A stretch of 64,000 nucleotides of DNA from Sporosarcina jeotgali (GTDB taxonomy: Bacteria > Bacillota > Bacilli > Bacillales_A > Planococcaceae), in assembly GCF_033304595.1 (NCBI RefSeq), contig NZ_CP116341.1, positions 3,017,001 to 3,081,000 on the forward strand, written 5' to 3'. A program made the position numbers and the translations under genes. A model generated the notes under the pieces. It was not told where the DNA came from. It saw only the letters and a program-made list of their open reading frames with translations, and searched no databases. This document shows, piece after piece, positions 35,867-44,466 of this stretch (within the stretch, counting starts at the first letter, position 1; every line of letters begins with the position of its first letter).

Positions 35867-36801
35867 TACACTTCACCTTCCTTTTTGTGAAGCTTAATGC
35901 GCGGATCTAAGAATCCGTATACGATATCCACTAAAAACAGCATGAACACTAAAAATGCACTGTAAAATACGGTAGATCCCATAATGACTGGATAATCTCG
36001 ATTGTTAATGCTCTCTACGAAGTACTTTCCCATACCAGGGATTGCAAAGATTTTTTCAATAACAAACGTCCCTGTCAAAATCCCCGCAAGCATCGTTCCC
36101 ATGATGGTAACTACAGGCATAAGCGCATTCCTAAGCGCATGCCTCGCTACAATTCGAAAAGGGGTTAATCCTTTTGCACGCGCCATTTTAATGTAGTCCT
36201 GGGTCAAGACTTCCAACATGCTGGCACGGGTGAGACGTGCAATAATAGCCGTCGGTCCTGTAGCGAGTGCAATCACTGGCAGAATCATATGTTTCGGACT
36301 GCTCCAGGTAGCTGGAGGCAGGATATGCCAGTTCACTGCGACTTGCTGAATGAGAAGTGTTGCTAACACAAAGTTCGGAATGGATATCCCTACTACCGCG
36401 AAGGTCATGGCTCCATAATCGATGATTCCATTATGCCGAAGTGCAGCAAACGTACCGAGAATAATTCCAGAAATGACAGCAACTATAATTGTTGCCATCC
36501 CTAGTTCAAAGGAAATCGGGAATCCTCGTGCAAGTAACGTATTTACAGATTCATTCGGCTTTTTTATGGAGGGACCATAGTCGAATGTCACAATAGATTT
36601 CAAGTAGTTCAAGTATTGAATCGGCATCGGCTGATCCAACTTATAAAACTTCTCCAAGTTCGCTTGGATGGTCGGATTGGACGTGCGCTCTTCATCAAAC
36701 GGTGAACCTGGGATCGCCCGCATGAGCACAAATGTAAGCGTGGCAATTATTAAAACGGTGACAATCATCATGATGAAACGCTTCAATATGTATAGCGGCA
36801 C
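35866..36801 (-). CDS. dppB: Dipeptide ABC permease, DppB type
   Basis: A 311-residue permease with six membrane segments and the family N-terminus ILKRFIMMIVTVLIIAT. The coupling loop is at MARAKGLTPFRIVARHALRN. GTG start after AAGGAGG. Overlaps dppC by one base. Confidence 0.92.
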   Translation of the reverse strand: MPLYILKRFIMMIVTVLIIATLTFVLMRAIPGSPFDEERTSNPTIQANLEKFYKLDQPMPIQYLNYLKSIVTFDYGPSIKKPNESVNTLLARGFPISFELGMATIIVAVISGIILGTFAALRHNGIIDYGAMTFAVVGISIPNFVLATLLIQQVAVNWHILPPATWSSPKHMILPVIALATGPTAIIARLTRASMLEVLTQDYIKMARAKGLTPFRIVARHALRNALMPVVTIMGTMLAGILTGTFVIEKIFAIPGMGKYFVESINNRDYPVIMGSTVFYSAFLVFMLFLVDIVYGFLDPRIKLHKKEGEV

Positions 36802-36813
36802 ACTGCTTCCTCC

Positions 36814-37638
36814 TTAACAAAACTTCGTTTGCATCGCGAGCTCCGTCATGACAAGCATTGCACGGTATGCTTCAACAATATCTTTTGCCTCGTAACGAAC
36901 AATTGTCGTTCCTTCTTCCAGTACACACCCTGGCATCATAGCGGCCCACTCCGCTTCTCCATAATTCGTAAATTCGATACGCATAGTGGGGTTATCAGGT
37001 GCTTTGAGCGGTTTAATCTCGTTACGTTTTTCAAGTGCTTCTGCCATTTTTTCTTTCAGCAGCGCCTGCGCCTTTTGAGGATGCAATGTCCGGACGGATG
37101 AACGGGAAATGGACTGTTTCACTGCAGCTGTTACGACTCCAGGGATGAGTGCTTCCGCTTCACGGCACGCACCATCGTCACCTGCTACTAACAGGACTGG
37201 TACATCAAAATGACCGGCAACATAGGCATTGAACCCCAGTTCTCCGATAACTGCATCATTGATAAAAATGTTGCGAACCCCAAAGATCATCGTGTGACTC
37301 ATGACTCCAGGTTGTCCCGCACGCGCGTGATACCCCGCAAAAACAGCACCTGTATAAGATTCGTCCAAAGACTGAACCATTGAAAGCGGTTTCACCTCTC
37401 CGGTTATTAACTCAACGTCTGGATGCATCTCTTCAACTAGTAAGTTATTCATTTTTGAATGACTATCATTTACTAGTACTTCTTGTACACCTGCTTCAAA
37501 TGCTGATGACGCAATTGCATTTGCTTCCTCTGTCATAATACGTCTGGCACGCTCATAATTATGCCGGTGAGAGTCAACAAACGACTCGTCTGGCAAACCC
37601 GTAATACCTTCCATGTCAACGGAAATAAATAATTTCAT
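36814..37638 (-). CDS. dppA: D-aminopeptidase DppA
   Basis: Zinc-dependent self-compartmentalising D-aminopeptidase (M55), 274 residues, which frees D-Ala from peptides. The signature MKLFISVDMEGITG begins the protein (metal ligands D-x-E), followed by VNDSHSKMNNL and YHARAG metal or active-site segments. The ATG at 37638 has GGAGG 5 bases upstream; a longer frame to 37701 does not match. It is first in the operon, as in Bacillus dppABCDE. Confidence 0.95.
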   Translation of the reverse strand: MKLFISVDMEGITGLPDESFVDSHRHNYERARRIMTEEANAIASSAFEAGVQEVLVNDSHSKMNNLLVEEMHPDVELITGEVKPLSMVQSLDESYTGAVFAGYHARAGQPGVMSHTMIFGVRNIFINDAVIGELGFNAYVAGHFDVPVLLVAGDDGACREAEALIPGVVTAAVKQSISRSSVRTLHPQKAQALLKEKMAEALEKRNEIKPLKAPDNPTMRIEFTNYGEAEWAAMMPGCVLEEGTTIVRYEAKDIVEAYRAMLVMTELAMQTKFC

Positions 37639-37680
37639 AAAAACCTCCACATGCTTATCAGAAACTATATTTCTGATTTT

Positions 37681-37779
37681 ATTGTCAATTAACAATACCA
37701 AAATATTTTCAAAATAACAAGATAATTTAGTATAATGAAATTATGTTTACTCTTTTTTTATGTTTTAGCAATACTATTG
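37681..37779. promoter_or_regulatory. dppA upstream region with palindromes
   Basis: ATTGTCAATTAACAAT (37681-37696) is a 16-bp palindrome with one mismatched pair, 43 bases before the dppA start; on the minus strand it contains TTGACA. CAATACTATTG (37769-37779) is a perfect 11-bp palindrome. The intervening DNA is very AT-rich, with TATTTTCAAAATAAC weakly like a CodY box. Bacillus dpp is controlled by CodY and AbrB; here the binding proteins are guesses. Confidence 0.4.
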
Positions 37780-37847
37780 TGCCAAAAGTGAGAAATTCAA
37801 AGTCCAATAGTATACTAAAACCACTTTTATGAAAGAGGTGGTGCTAC

Positions 37848-38798
37848 GTGAACAAGCGGCTGTTAATCGGAGGTATGGCTGCACTGTCAATTTTGCTTCT
37901 GTTCGCTGCTTATTTCCGTCTCAATGATGGACAACCTACATGGGTCTATCAACTTCAGGATGCTTCTATCGAAAGAATCGCACAGCTTCCCGTTTCCTAT
38001 GCGGTGATCGATGCAACAAAAGACGGCCAAGAAAGATACAGCATAAAAGACATTACAACCCTGCGAGACAAAGGAATAAACCCAATTTCTTATTTAAGCA
38101 TCGGAGAAGCAAGCAGTTACCTCCCCTACTGGCAACCAGAATGGGGATCCAAGCAAAAAGGAGTGTTAACGGTCACCGATTCTGCCCCTGAATGGGCAGG
38201 CAACGTCGCAAATCCCGATTGGCCGGAAAGTGTGAAAGTACGTTATTGGAATCCGGAATGGCAACAATATATGTTTGAGGAATTGAAAAAAATTCAAGAC
38301 GCAGGGTTTAGCGGGGTATACTTAGACATCATTGATGCTTACGTTTACTGGGGAGATCCCACTACGTACGAAGAAGGCGGCGAACAATCAGTGCCGTTTG
38401 ATCCTGTATCCGAAAAAGAAGCAGCAGAACGCATGATTTCTTTCGTCCGGACACTATCTGCCGTTGCGAAGGAACGTGATCCTGATTTCCTGATTATCCC
38501 TCAGAACGGTGAAGAATTATTGCAATTTGATAAGGGATCCTATCTGGATGCAGTGGATGGAATCGGTGTAGAGGACATTTGGTTCAATGGAAATGAAAAG
38601 AACCCTTCAGACGAAATTGAAGCGCGACTTAAGTGGCTGCGGCAGTTTACCGAAGCAGATAAACCTGTATTTTCAGTTGACTATGCAAAAGGCCGTTTCT
38701 CCATCAATCGATATTATAGAGCTTGCAGAAACGAAAAGTTTTACTGCTTTGCAGCTGCCCCGGATCGATCACTTTCTTCTATTAAAGCATTTGACTAG
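37848..38798 (+). CDS. GH114-like (TM1410-type) extracellular glycoside hydrolase
   Basis: A 316-residue protein with an N-terminal membrane anchor or signal (residues 5-22) and a TIM-barrel domain: DISYLSIGEA-like PISYLSIGEASSY near 84, GVYLDIIDAYVYW near 160, QNGEELL near 221. These match the family of endo-alpha-1,4-polygalactosaminidase, which cuts galactosamine exopolysaccharides. A bacterial role in biofilm or wall polysaccharide turnover is inferred. GTG start after AGAGGTGG. Monocistronic, divergent from dppA. Confidence 0.75.
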   Translation: MNKRLLIGGMAALSILLLFAAYFRLNDGQPTWVYQLQDASIERIAQLPVSYAVIDATKDGQERYSIKDITTLRDKGINPISYLSIGEASSYLPYWQPEWGSKQKGVLTVTDSAPEWAGNVANPDWPESVKVRYWNPEWQQYMFEELKKIQDAGFSGVYLDIIDAYVYWGDPTTYEEGGEQSVPFDPVSEKEAAERMISFVRTLSAVAKERDPDFLIIPQNGEELLQFDKGSYLDAVDGIGVEDIWFNGNEKNPSDEIEARLKWLRQFTEADKPVFSVDYAKGRFSINRYYRACRNEKFYCFAAAPDRSLSSIKAFD

Positions 38799-38811
38799 AA
38801 AACGTGCTATA

Positions 38812-38831
38812 TGACGTCAAATTTAACGTCA
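38812..38831. promoter_or_regulatory. Inverted repeat TGACGT-N8-ACGTCA
   Basis: A perfect 6-bp inverted repeat in the 299-bp gap before the MFS gene, about 50 bases upstream of the promoter at 38879. It has the size of a dimer operator. No regulator is identified. Confidence 0.35.
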
Positions 38832-38878
38832 AACAATTGTACACTCAAATCTGAAGGTTTAATCTTAAATAGTTTCTA

Positions 38879-38907
38879 TTGACACATAACTGTCGATTAA
38901 GTATGCT
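38879..38907 (+). promoter_or_regulatory. Promoter with long leader before the MFS gene
   Basis: TTGACA (38879-38884), exactly 17 bases, TATGCT (38902-38907). The start codon is about 180 bases further on. In that leader CTCTGC (38935-38940) can pair with GCAGAG (39007-39012), enclosing a TACCT/AGGTA hairpin, but no known riboswitch is recognised. Confidence 0.6.
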
Positions 38908-39097
38908 CGATTAGTAGTTGATTTTCTCGCAGGACTCTGCTAGCCGATTATTCATACAAACTGATCTTCGTGAAATACCTCCTGATTTAGGTAGTACTTA
39001 TAGATTGCAGAGGACGTATTGACGTTCATAAATCGTTATGACAGAGACCCACAAGATATTGATTGCAAAAATATAATAAAGAAAGCAGTGGGAATAA

Positions 39098-40366
39098 ATG
39101 GCGACAGCTAAGAAGAAAATCCACTACGCTTGGTGGACGCTTGTAGCACTTTGTATTATTGTTGGTCTTGCAAAGGGTGCATTAAATAACTCTGCAGGAC
39201 TATTCATACCTGGAGCTACAAAAGAGTTAGACATTTTGACTGGAAACTTGACACTATATTTCAGCATTTCTTCAATTATAACAATGATTTTCCTTCCTAT
39301 CGGTGGTAAAATTCTGGCAAAATATGATATTCGTACAGTATTAATCACCGCGATTATTTTACAAGCGGGTGCATTTATTGCCTTTGGTTTCAGTAACTCA
39401 GTATGGGGCTGGTACATTTTCTCTATTCCATTAGCAGTAGGCGGGGTCTTTACAACGGTTATCGTAGGACCTGTTCTAGTTAACCAATGGTTTAAAAAGA
39501 AAAACGGAATGGCACTTGGTATTATTGGAGCATCCGGCGGCTTACTTGGTGCAATCGCCCAACCGATTGTTGGTCATACGATTGCAAACGAGGGATGGCG
39601 TACTGGTTATATTTCACTCGGAATAGCAATTATTATAATTGTAGTTCCTACCGTACTTCTACTAATTCGCAAATCTCCACAGGCTATTGGTTTAACACCC
39701 TATGGAGCAGAACTAGATTCAGCGTTAGGCGATAACGGCATGAAAAATGATTCTGATAAAGGGGTCACGCTTGCAATAGCACGTAAGTCTTCTGCATTCT
39801 ACTCTTTATTCTTGTTCTTCTTGCTCATAACATCTATCGCCAGTTTCTCCATCCATATCCCTTCTTACATCCAATCTCGCGGATATGATGTAGGATTCGC
39901 AGGTAATGTCATGGGTGCTTATATGATTGGTGTTCTTTTAGGTGCTTTGGTTCTTGGTTATCTCGTCGATAAAATAGGCTCTCGAAATACTGTCTATTTG
40001 GCTATGGTGCTAGCAATCATCGCTGTTTTAGTACTTTTATTTGCTGCGAATAGTAAGTTAGCACTTACTCTTGCAACAGGATTGTTCGGATTTACTGTGT
40101 CCAACTCCGTCGGTACTCTTGCTCCCGCAATGACTACTAGTCTATTCGGCAGCCGTGAGTATAGTCAAATCTACTCTACTGCATCGCTTGGACTAGCGAT
40201 TGCCGGGATAATAGCACTTCCAGCGTACGGATATATCTTTGACTTCACTGGCAGCTACACACCAGTATTATACGTAGTCTTAGTACTCCTCATTTTAAAT
40301 ATTATTCTTGTGACATACGCGTTTGAAGGCAAGAAAAAGCTTCAAAAAGATGGTCACTGGAACTAA
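39098..40366 (+). CDS. MFS transporter (oxalate/formate antiporter-like)
   Basis: A 422-residue major facilitator with 12 membrane segments in two halves separated by a charged loop near residue 210. The N-half loop GGKILAKYDIRTV and C-half GYLVDKIGSRNTV match the conserved MFS loop 2-3 and 8-9. Overall layout resembles the monocarboxylate or oxalate-formate group (TC 2.A.1.11/13). The substrate cannot be read; an organic acid is likely. Single-gene unit with its own promoter and terminator. Confidence 0.82.
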   Translation: MATAKKKIHYAWWTLVALCIIVGLAKGALNNSAGLFIPGATKELDILTGNLTLYFSISSIITMIFLPIGGKILAKYDIRTVLITAIILQAGAFIAFGFSNSVWGWYIFSIPLAVGGVFTTVIVGPVLVNQWFKKKNGMALGIIGASGGLLGAIAQPIVGHTIANEGWRTGYISLGIAIIIIVVPTVLLLIRKSPQAIGLTPYGAELDSALGDNGMKNDSDKGVTLAIARKSSAFYSLFLFFLLITSIASFSIHIPSYIQSRGYDVGFAGNVMGAYMIGVLLGALVLGYLVDKIGSRNTVYLAMVLAIIAVLVLLFAANSKLALTLATGLFGFTVSNSVGTLAPAMTTSLFGSREYSQIYSTASLGLAIAGIIALPAYGYIFDFTGSYTPVLYVVLVLLILNIILVTYAFEGKKKLQKDGHWN

Positions 40367-40380
40367 TTTCATGAATAACA

Positions 40381-40426
40381 AAAGCTGTTTCAGTACTAGT
40401 AACCCTGGTATTGAAACAGCTTTTTT
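40381..40426 (+). terminator. Terminator of the MFS gene
   Basis: AAAGCTGTTTCA pairs with TGAAACAGCTTT across a 19-base loop and ends in a T run. Confidence 0.85.
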
Positions 40427-40483
40427 AGTTGTTATCTTTCTGCCTATGTCGAAATCAGTCGGAAATTGTTTCACATGGAACAG

Positions 40484-41548
40484 TTAAGAAAATGGTGCTG
40501 GATAGACCGTTAAGCCCTTCCTCCCTGTCGTTTCAACCGCTTGGGACAGCGAATTTAAGATGGCTTCTTCCGTAACTTCAGCTGTTGCTTGGAATAGCTC
40601 ATTCAATGCAGGATCACTATCCCGAAGTAAGTGAACACATTCTAAAGAGGCCGATTTCTCATGCGGGAATTTGTGAGCAGTTGAAAATGCAATTACGATA
40701 TCTCCGCTTCCATTGCTGTAATGACTGCCAGTTCTAGCGAGTCCGATTCCCGCACGTTTTGCTACTCGTTTTAATTGACGATGATCCAAAGGCGCATCTG
40801 TTGCCAGGACGATCATGATAGACCCGTCGGCAGGCTTTGGCGCATTAGGCTGCGTGTCAGAAGCGCCTTTTATATATCGGGAGCTTTCGAATTCTTCCCG
40901 CTTGCCAAAGTTGCTTAGTACCAAGCAGCCTATCGTAAACGATTCGTTAGATTGTTTTGTGTGAATCACGCGTGAAGATGTCCCGATTCCGCCTTTATAA
41001 CCAAAGCAAACCATGCCTTTTCCAGCACCCACTGCCCCTTCTTCTGACGGGTGTGCGGATGCTTTTTTGATTGCCTGCCCGGCATGATCGGCTGTAACAG
41101 ACAGTTCTCTAATGGAGTTAAGCCGACTGTCATTGCACTCTCCAGTAACAATGTTAACAGTCCCTGTTGTGTCACCGATTTCTGGCGTCTGATCGAGCAG
41201 CCACCTAAGGGCTCCTTCAGTTACAGCTGGAACACCGAATGTATTTGTCAACATGATTGGTGACTCCAGAACTCCAAGTTCATCTAACTGAATGAGTCCT
41301 GTCGTCTTACCGAATCCGTTAATCACATAACTTGCTGCTGCTACTTTTTCTCGAAAAGGATTCCCTGAATGGGGCAAAATCGCAGTGACCCCTGTTGCAG
41401 CATACTCTCCATTCTCCAACGGTTCATCGAGAGTTACGTGGCCAACCCGTACATTGGCTACGTCTGTAATACAGTTGTTTTCACCCGTGGAAAGTGTGCC
41501 GATCTGAATACCGCGTGCTCTGACTTTCATTGGTTGTTGCTTCGACAT
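40484..41548 (-). CDS. P1-family (S58, DmpA-like) aminopeptidase
   Basis: A 354-residue Ntn-type peptidase that matures by self-cleavage before a Ser or Thr nucleophile. The likely site is in PADGSIMIVLATDAPL near residue 245. Other family blocks: GKTTGLIQLDELG and VGAGKGMVCFGYKGGIGTSSR. DmpA releases N-terminal D- or L-Ala from peptides; BapA relatives cut beta-peptides. GGGAG lies upstream. It stands alone within a peptide-use neighbourhood. Confidence 0.88.
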   Translation of the reverse strand: MSKQQPMKVRARGIQIGTLSTGENNCITDVANVRVGHVTLDEPLENGEYAATGVTAILPHSGNPFREKVAAASYVINGFGKTTGLIQLDELGVLESPIMLTNTFGVPAVTEGALRWLLDQTPEIGDTTGTVNIVTGECNDSRLNSIRELSVTADHAGQAIKKASAHPSEEGAVGAGKGMVCFGYKGGIGTSSRVIHTKQSNESFTIGCLVLSNFGKREEFESSRYIKGASDTQPNAPKPADGSIMIVLATDAPLDHRQLKRVAKRAGIGLARTGSHYSNGSGDIVIAFSTAHKFPHEKSASLECVHLLRDSDPALNELFQATAEVTEEAILNSLSQAVETTGRKGLTVYPAPFS

Positions 41549-41620
41549 TTTTCATGGCTCCCGTCTATGTATAGTCTTTCACAAAAGTTTCCACACTACG
41601 CAGTAAAAGGAGTGATCATT

Positions 41621-41899
41621 ATGCTGACGGAGTTTCCAACGATTCACACCAATATATGGGATGCATTTTGGGCGGTCCCTGTGACATTTGTTGTCGTTCT
41701 AATTGCTAAATGGGTTTTTCGAGTACGGCCAACGTGGCTTTCTACAGTTGCCACAGTGGTTGCTCTCATTTTATCCATTTTCATCAGTCATCCTCATAGT
41801 CTTTCCGCGGGTATCTTTATGGGGTTTTTCTATAGCGGTGCAGCTATGGGCGTCCTGTATTCAATGAAGCAATCCTATTTAGCATTTCGGTCAAAATGA
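41621..41899 (+). CDS. Small membrane protein of unknown function
   Basis: A 92-residue protein with three hydrophobic segments (about residues 14-31, 39-56, 62-80) and short polar ends. The ATG at 41621 follows AAAGGAGTG by 6 bases; the frame is open further upstream inside the peptidase gene, but no start with a ribosome site exists there. It is convergent with the FhuF-like gene, with eight bases between stops. I do not recognise it. Confidence 0.7.
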   Translation: MLTEFPTIHTNIWDAFWAVPVTFVVVLIAKWVFRVRPTWLSTVATVVALILSIFISHPHSLSAGIFMGFFYSGAAMGVLYSMKQSYLAFRSK

Positions 41900-41907
41900 G
41901 GAACGTT

Positions 41908-42618
41908 CTACACTTTCAGCGGACAAAATCCACATTGCATGAGTCCTGGAACGTCTTTTGAAAGGCAACAAGTTTTTCTCACAGTTGTGTTTAGTAAATC
42001 TGCGGGTTCACTTCCATTCAAATAAGAAGAAAATCGCGAGTGCGAAGAGATTCCCGTCCAAAACGAATCGTCCTTAAGGTGATTGAAAACAATTCTAGCC
42101 TCGTCTGAACAGGTTGGATCATTCAGCATGACGTGAAACTGCCAAAGCCAGAAGCCAAAAACGTTTTCCCACAGCACATTCGGAGAAATCGAAGCTGCCG
42201 ACCGGAGCGCCTCAATCACCATCTGGATTTGGACAAGGAGATTCCGAACGACGTCCGCAGCGTCTTTAATCGGGACATCTATCCAACCTTTGCTGTCTGG
42301 ATAAGTACTGACGGTCATATTGCCATATTCATGAACAGCTCCGAATGTTAACTCGTTGTCCCCGCCTCGCCACAGCTCCTCATATTGGATGAACTGAAAA
42401 AGCTGCATAGCTGTAAACATTCCATAACGACGCATGAAAAAAGAGGCAGCCACTGTCGTATTCGGACTTTTGCTTACGGTTTGAAGAACGGTTAATAGCC
42501 TTTCTTTATCACTTGCAGATGTTAAAATATGCAACGTGAATATGGGATGTCCGGGTCGTGTCGTATACACACCATTACTATGAAGTTGACTGATTTGGTT
42601 TCCTGTAAGTGTTGTCAT
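41908..42618 (-). CDS. FhuF-like siderophore-iron reductase
   Basis: A 236-residue protein whose C-terminus carries the FhuF [2Fe-2S] motif C-C-x10-C-x2-C (TCCLSKDVPGLMQCGFC). FhuF proteins reduce ferric siderophores in the cytoplasm. No siderophore uptake genes are adjacent. There is no ribosome site before the ATG; a TATACT box lies only 8 bases upstream, so the message may be leaderless. Confidence 0.8.
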   Translation of the reverse strand: MTTLTGNQISQLHSNGVYTTRPGHPIFTLHILTSASDKERLLTVLQTVSKSPNTTVAASFFMRRYGMFTAMQLFQFIQYEELWRGGDNELTFGAVHEYGNMTVSTYPDSKGWIDVPIKDAADVVRNLLVQIQMVIEALRSAASISPNVLWENVFGFWLWQFHVMLNDPTCSDEARIVFNHLKDDSFWTGISSHSRFSSYLNGSEPADLLNTTVRKTCCLSKDVPGLMQCGFCPLKV

Positions 42619-42676
42619 GAGATTAGTATATCAAAGATTCCGTCTTCATTCATGGTCCGCTTTTACTGAAAAGAAA

Positions 42677-43459
42677 TTAGTACATCCGATGAATAAAATC
42701 CCCTGCTTTCGTGACCGAAATCCCTTTTAGTTTTAGATCGTTACTCATTCTTTTAACGAATGCCAATGATTGTTCATGATCTCCATGTATGCAGATTGTC
42801 TCCGCTAAAATCGGCGTCTCTTGCTGTATACCGGTACGGACAGTTCCATCATTCACCATATTCATTACTTGCGTAATTACTAAATTATAGTCTTGAATGA
42901 CCGCGCCTCGTTGATTTCTCGGTGTTAGCGATAAATCGGATTCGTAAGTGCGGTCTGCGAATACTTCACTGGCAGTTAAGAGCCCCTGCGATTCACCTGC
43001 ATGAATCAGTGCACTTCCAGACAATCCATATAAAATCGCTTCAGGCGACACTGCAGCAACTGCACGTGCGATCGCTTCGGCGGCTGCTTCGTTGTTAGCT
43101 GCCATATTGTACAGGGCCCCATGAGGCTTCACATGGTGGAGCGGTACGCCTGCTGCCTTTAAAAACCCTTGGAGTGCACCTATTTGATAAACCATCAAAT
43201 CATATATCTCACGTTGCGTCAGATTCATTTCCCGTCTTCCAAACCCATTTAAATCCGGCAACCCGGGGTGAGCACCAATCGCAACATTATGCTGGGAGGC
43301 AAGATCAATCGTTGCATGCATTGTATTTGGATCACCTGCATGAAAACCGCAGGCGATATTCGCTGATGTAATGTACTTCATGACTTCCTCATCATTTCCG
43401 ATCGTGTAGGCGCCGAAACTTTCTCCTAAGTCACAGTTGATGTCTATATGTACAGTCAT
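42677..43459 (-). CDS. pxpA: 5-oxoprolinase subunit A (LamB/YcsF)
   Basis: A 260-residue TIM-barrel-like protein opening with DINCDLGESFG and containing GAHPGLPDLNGFGRREM and HVKPHGALYN, all diagnostic of PxpA. With PxpB and PxpC it hydrolyses 5-oxoproline (pyroglutamate) to glutamate at the cost of ATP. It overlaps pxpC by ATGA and is last in the operon. Confidence 0.95.
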   Translation of the reverse strand: MTVHIDINCDLGESFGAYTIGNDEEVMKYITSANIACGFHAGDPNTMHATIDLASQHNVAIGAHPGLPDLNGFGRREMNLTQREIYDLMVYQIGALQGFLKAAGVPLHHVKPHGALYNMAANNEAAAEAIARAVAAVSPEAILYGLSGSALIHAGESQGLLTASEVFADRTYESDLSLTPRNQRGAVIQDYNLVITQVMNMVNDGTVRTGIQQETPILAETICIHGDHEQSLAFVKRMSNDLKLKGISVTKAGDFIHRMY

Positions 43460-44466
43460 TGAATCCCTCCATTGATAAACTTAAGTTTTATCCCTATACG
43501 CAATTCATTTATAGTTTCTTCAACTTGCTGCAAGAGCTTCTGTGCAGTATGTATAGAGACTTCCCTAAACTGAATAGAATCCCCTGGCTTCGCTTGAGCT
43601 AATAATGGCAGGTCTGCTGTTATCACTTGAGCAATTTTAGGATAGCCGCCAGTCGTTTGATGATCCGCCATCAGTATAATGGGTTGTCCATTCGATGGGA
43701 CTTGAACAGAACCGAATGTGACGGCTTCAGATAAAAGCTCTTGAGGTTCAGATAGCTTAAGAAGCGGACCCTGTAATCTATAGCCCATGCGATCGGATTT
43801 CGAGTCTACCTTAAAGATAGAGGCTGCAAAGTCCTTTTGGCTTTGTTTGGTGAAAAGATTTATTTGAATACCTGGCAGCACCCGAATTGTGAAGGGCTCT
43901 TCTGCTAACGGCCGCAGTTTTTTGGCCACAGACCAAGTCACAGTTAAAAAAGGAAGCCGACCCTGCATCATATGCTCCATTCTCATAGGAGACGTTTCCC
44001 AGGGTCTTTTTACGGGCAACAGATCGTCTTTTTCTAGGCTTCTTCCCTGGAATCCCCCAAATCTTGCATTTATGTATGTGGAATGACTGCCCAGCGCTTC
44101 AGGCAAGTCAAATCCTCCAGCAACAGCCATGACAAGACGACATCCACGTGTTGCAGGACCAATCGTTAATACCGAGTTTTTCTTTATTGCGACAGGTCTC
44201 CACAACGGAACTGGAACCCCGTCTATTTCCGGGGTGAATTCGCCCCCGCATAAAGAGAGGAGCACATCTTTCTCGAACAGAAGCCTGGGCCCAAGGAGCG
44301 TCATTTCGAGAACGGCTTCACCTTCTGCATTCCCTACAAGGAGATTCGCAATTCGACTAGAAACGGAATCCATCGTTCCGCTATGGATGACACCAAATTG
44401 CTGGTAGCCGCTTCTGCCGCTGTCCTGAATCGTGTCTGACAAACCAGCCTTCACTACTCGAATCAT
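43456..44466 (-). CDS. pxpC: 5-oxoprolinase subunit C (biotin-dependent carboxyltransferase family, KipA-like)
   Basis: A 336-residue AHS2-domain protein: TIQDSGRSGYQQFGV at residue 12, GSHSTYINARFGGFQGR near 126 and MADHQTTGGYPKIAQV near 268. It is the KipA/PxpC half that works with PxpB. Overlaps both neighbours by four bases. Confidence 0.94.
   Translation of the reverse strand: MIRVVKAGLSDTIQDSGRSGYQQFGVIHSGTMDSVSSRIANLLVGNAEGEAVLEMTLLGPRLLFEKDVLLSLCGGEFTPEIDGVPVPLWRPVAIKKNSVLTIGPATRGCRLVMAVAGGFDLPEALGSHSTYINARFGGFQGRSLEKDDLLPVKRPWETSPMRMEHMMQGRLPFLTVTWSVAKKLRPLAEEPFTIRVLPGIQINLFTKQSQKDFAASIFKVDSKSDRMGYRLQGPLLKLSEPQELLSEAVTFGSVQVPSNGQPIILMADHQTTGGYPKIAQVITADLPLLAQAKPGDSIQFREVSIHTAQKLLQQVEETINELRIGIKLKFINGGIQ

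Noticed and set aside
37681-37740. Clear CodY box before dppA
   Set aside because: The best match to AATTTTCWGAAAATT has about five mismatches in AT-rich DNA; noted only as weak.
38587-38814. Frameshift at the end of the GH114-like gene
   Set aside because: An alternative frame overlaps the C-terminus, but the main frame continues with family-like sequence (SVDYAKGRFSINRYY) to its stop.
41369-41620. Upstream extension of the small membrane protein
   Set aside because: The added part is antisense to the P1 peptidase gene; the ATG at 41621 has a strong ribosome site.
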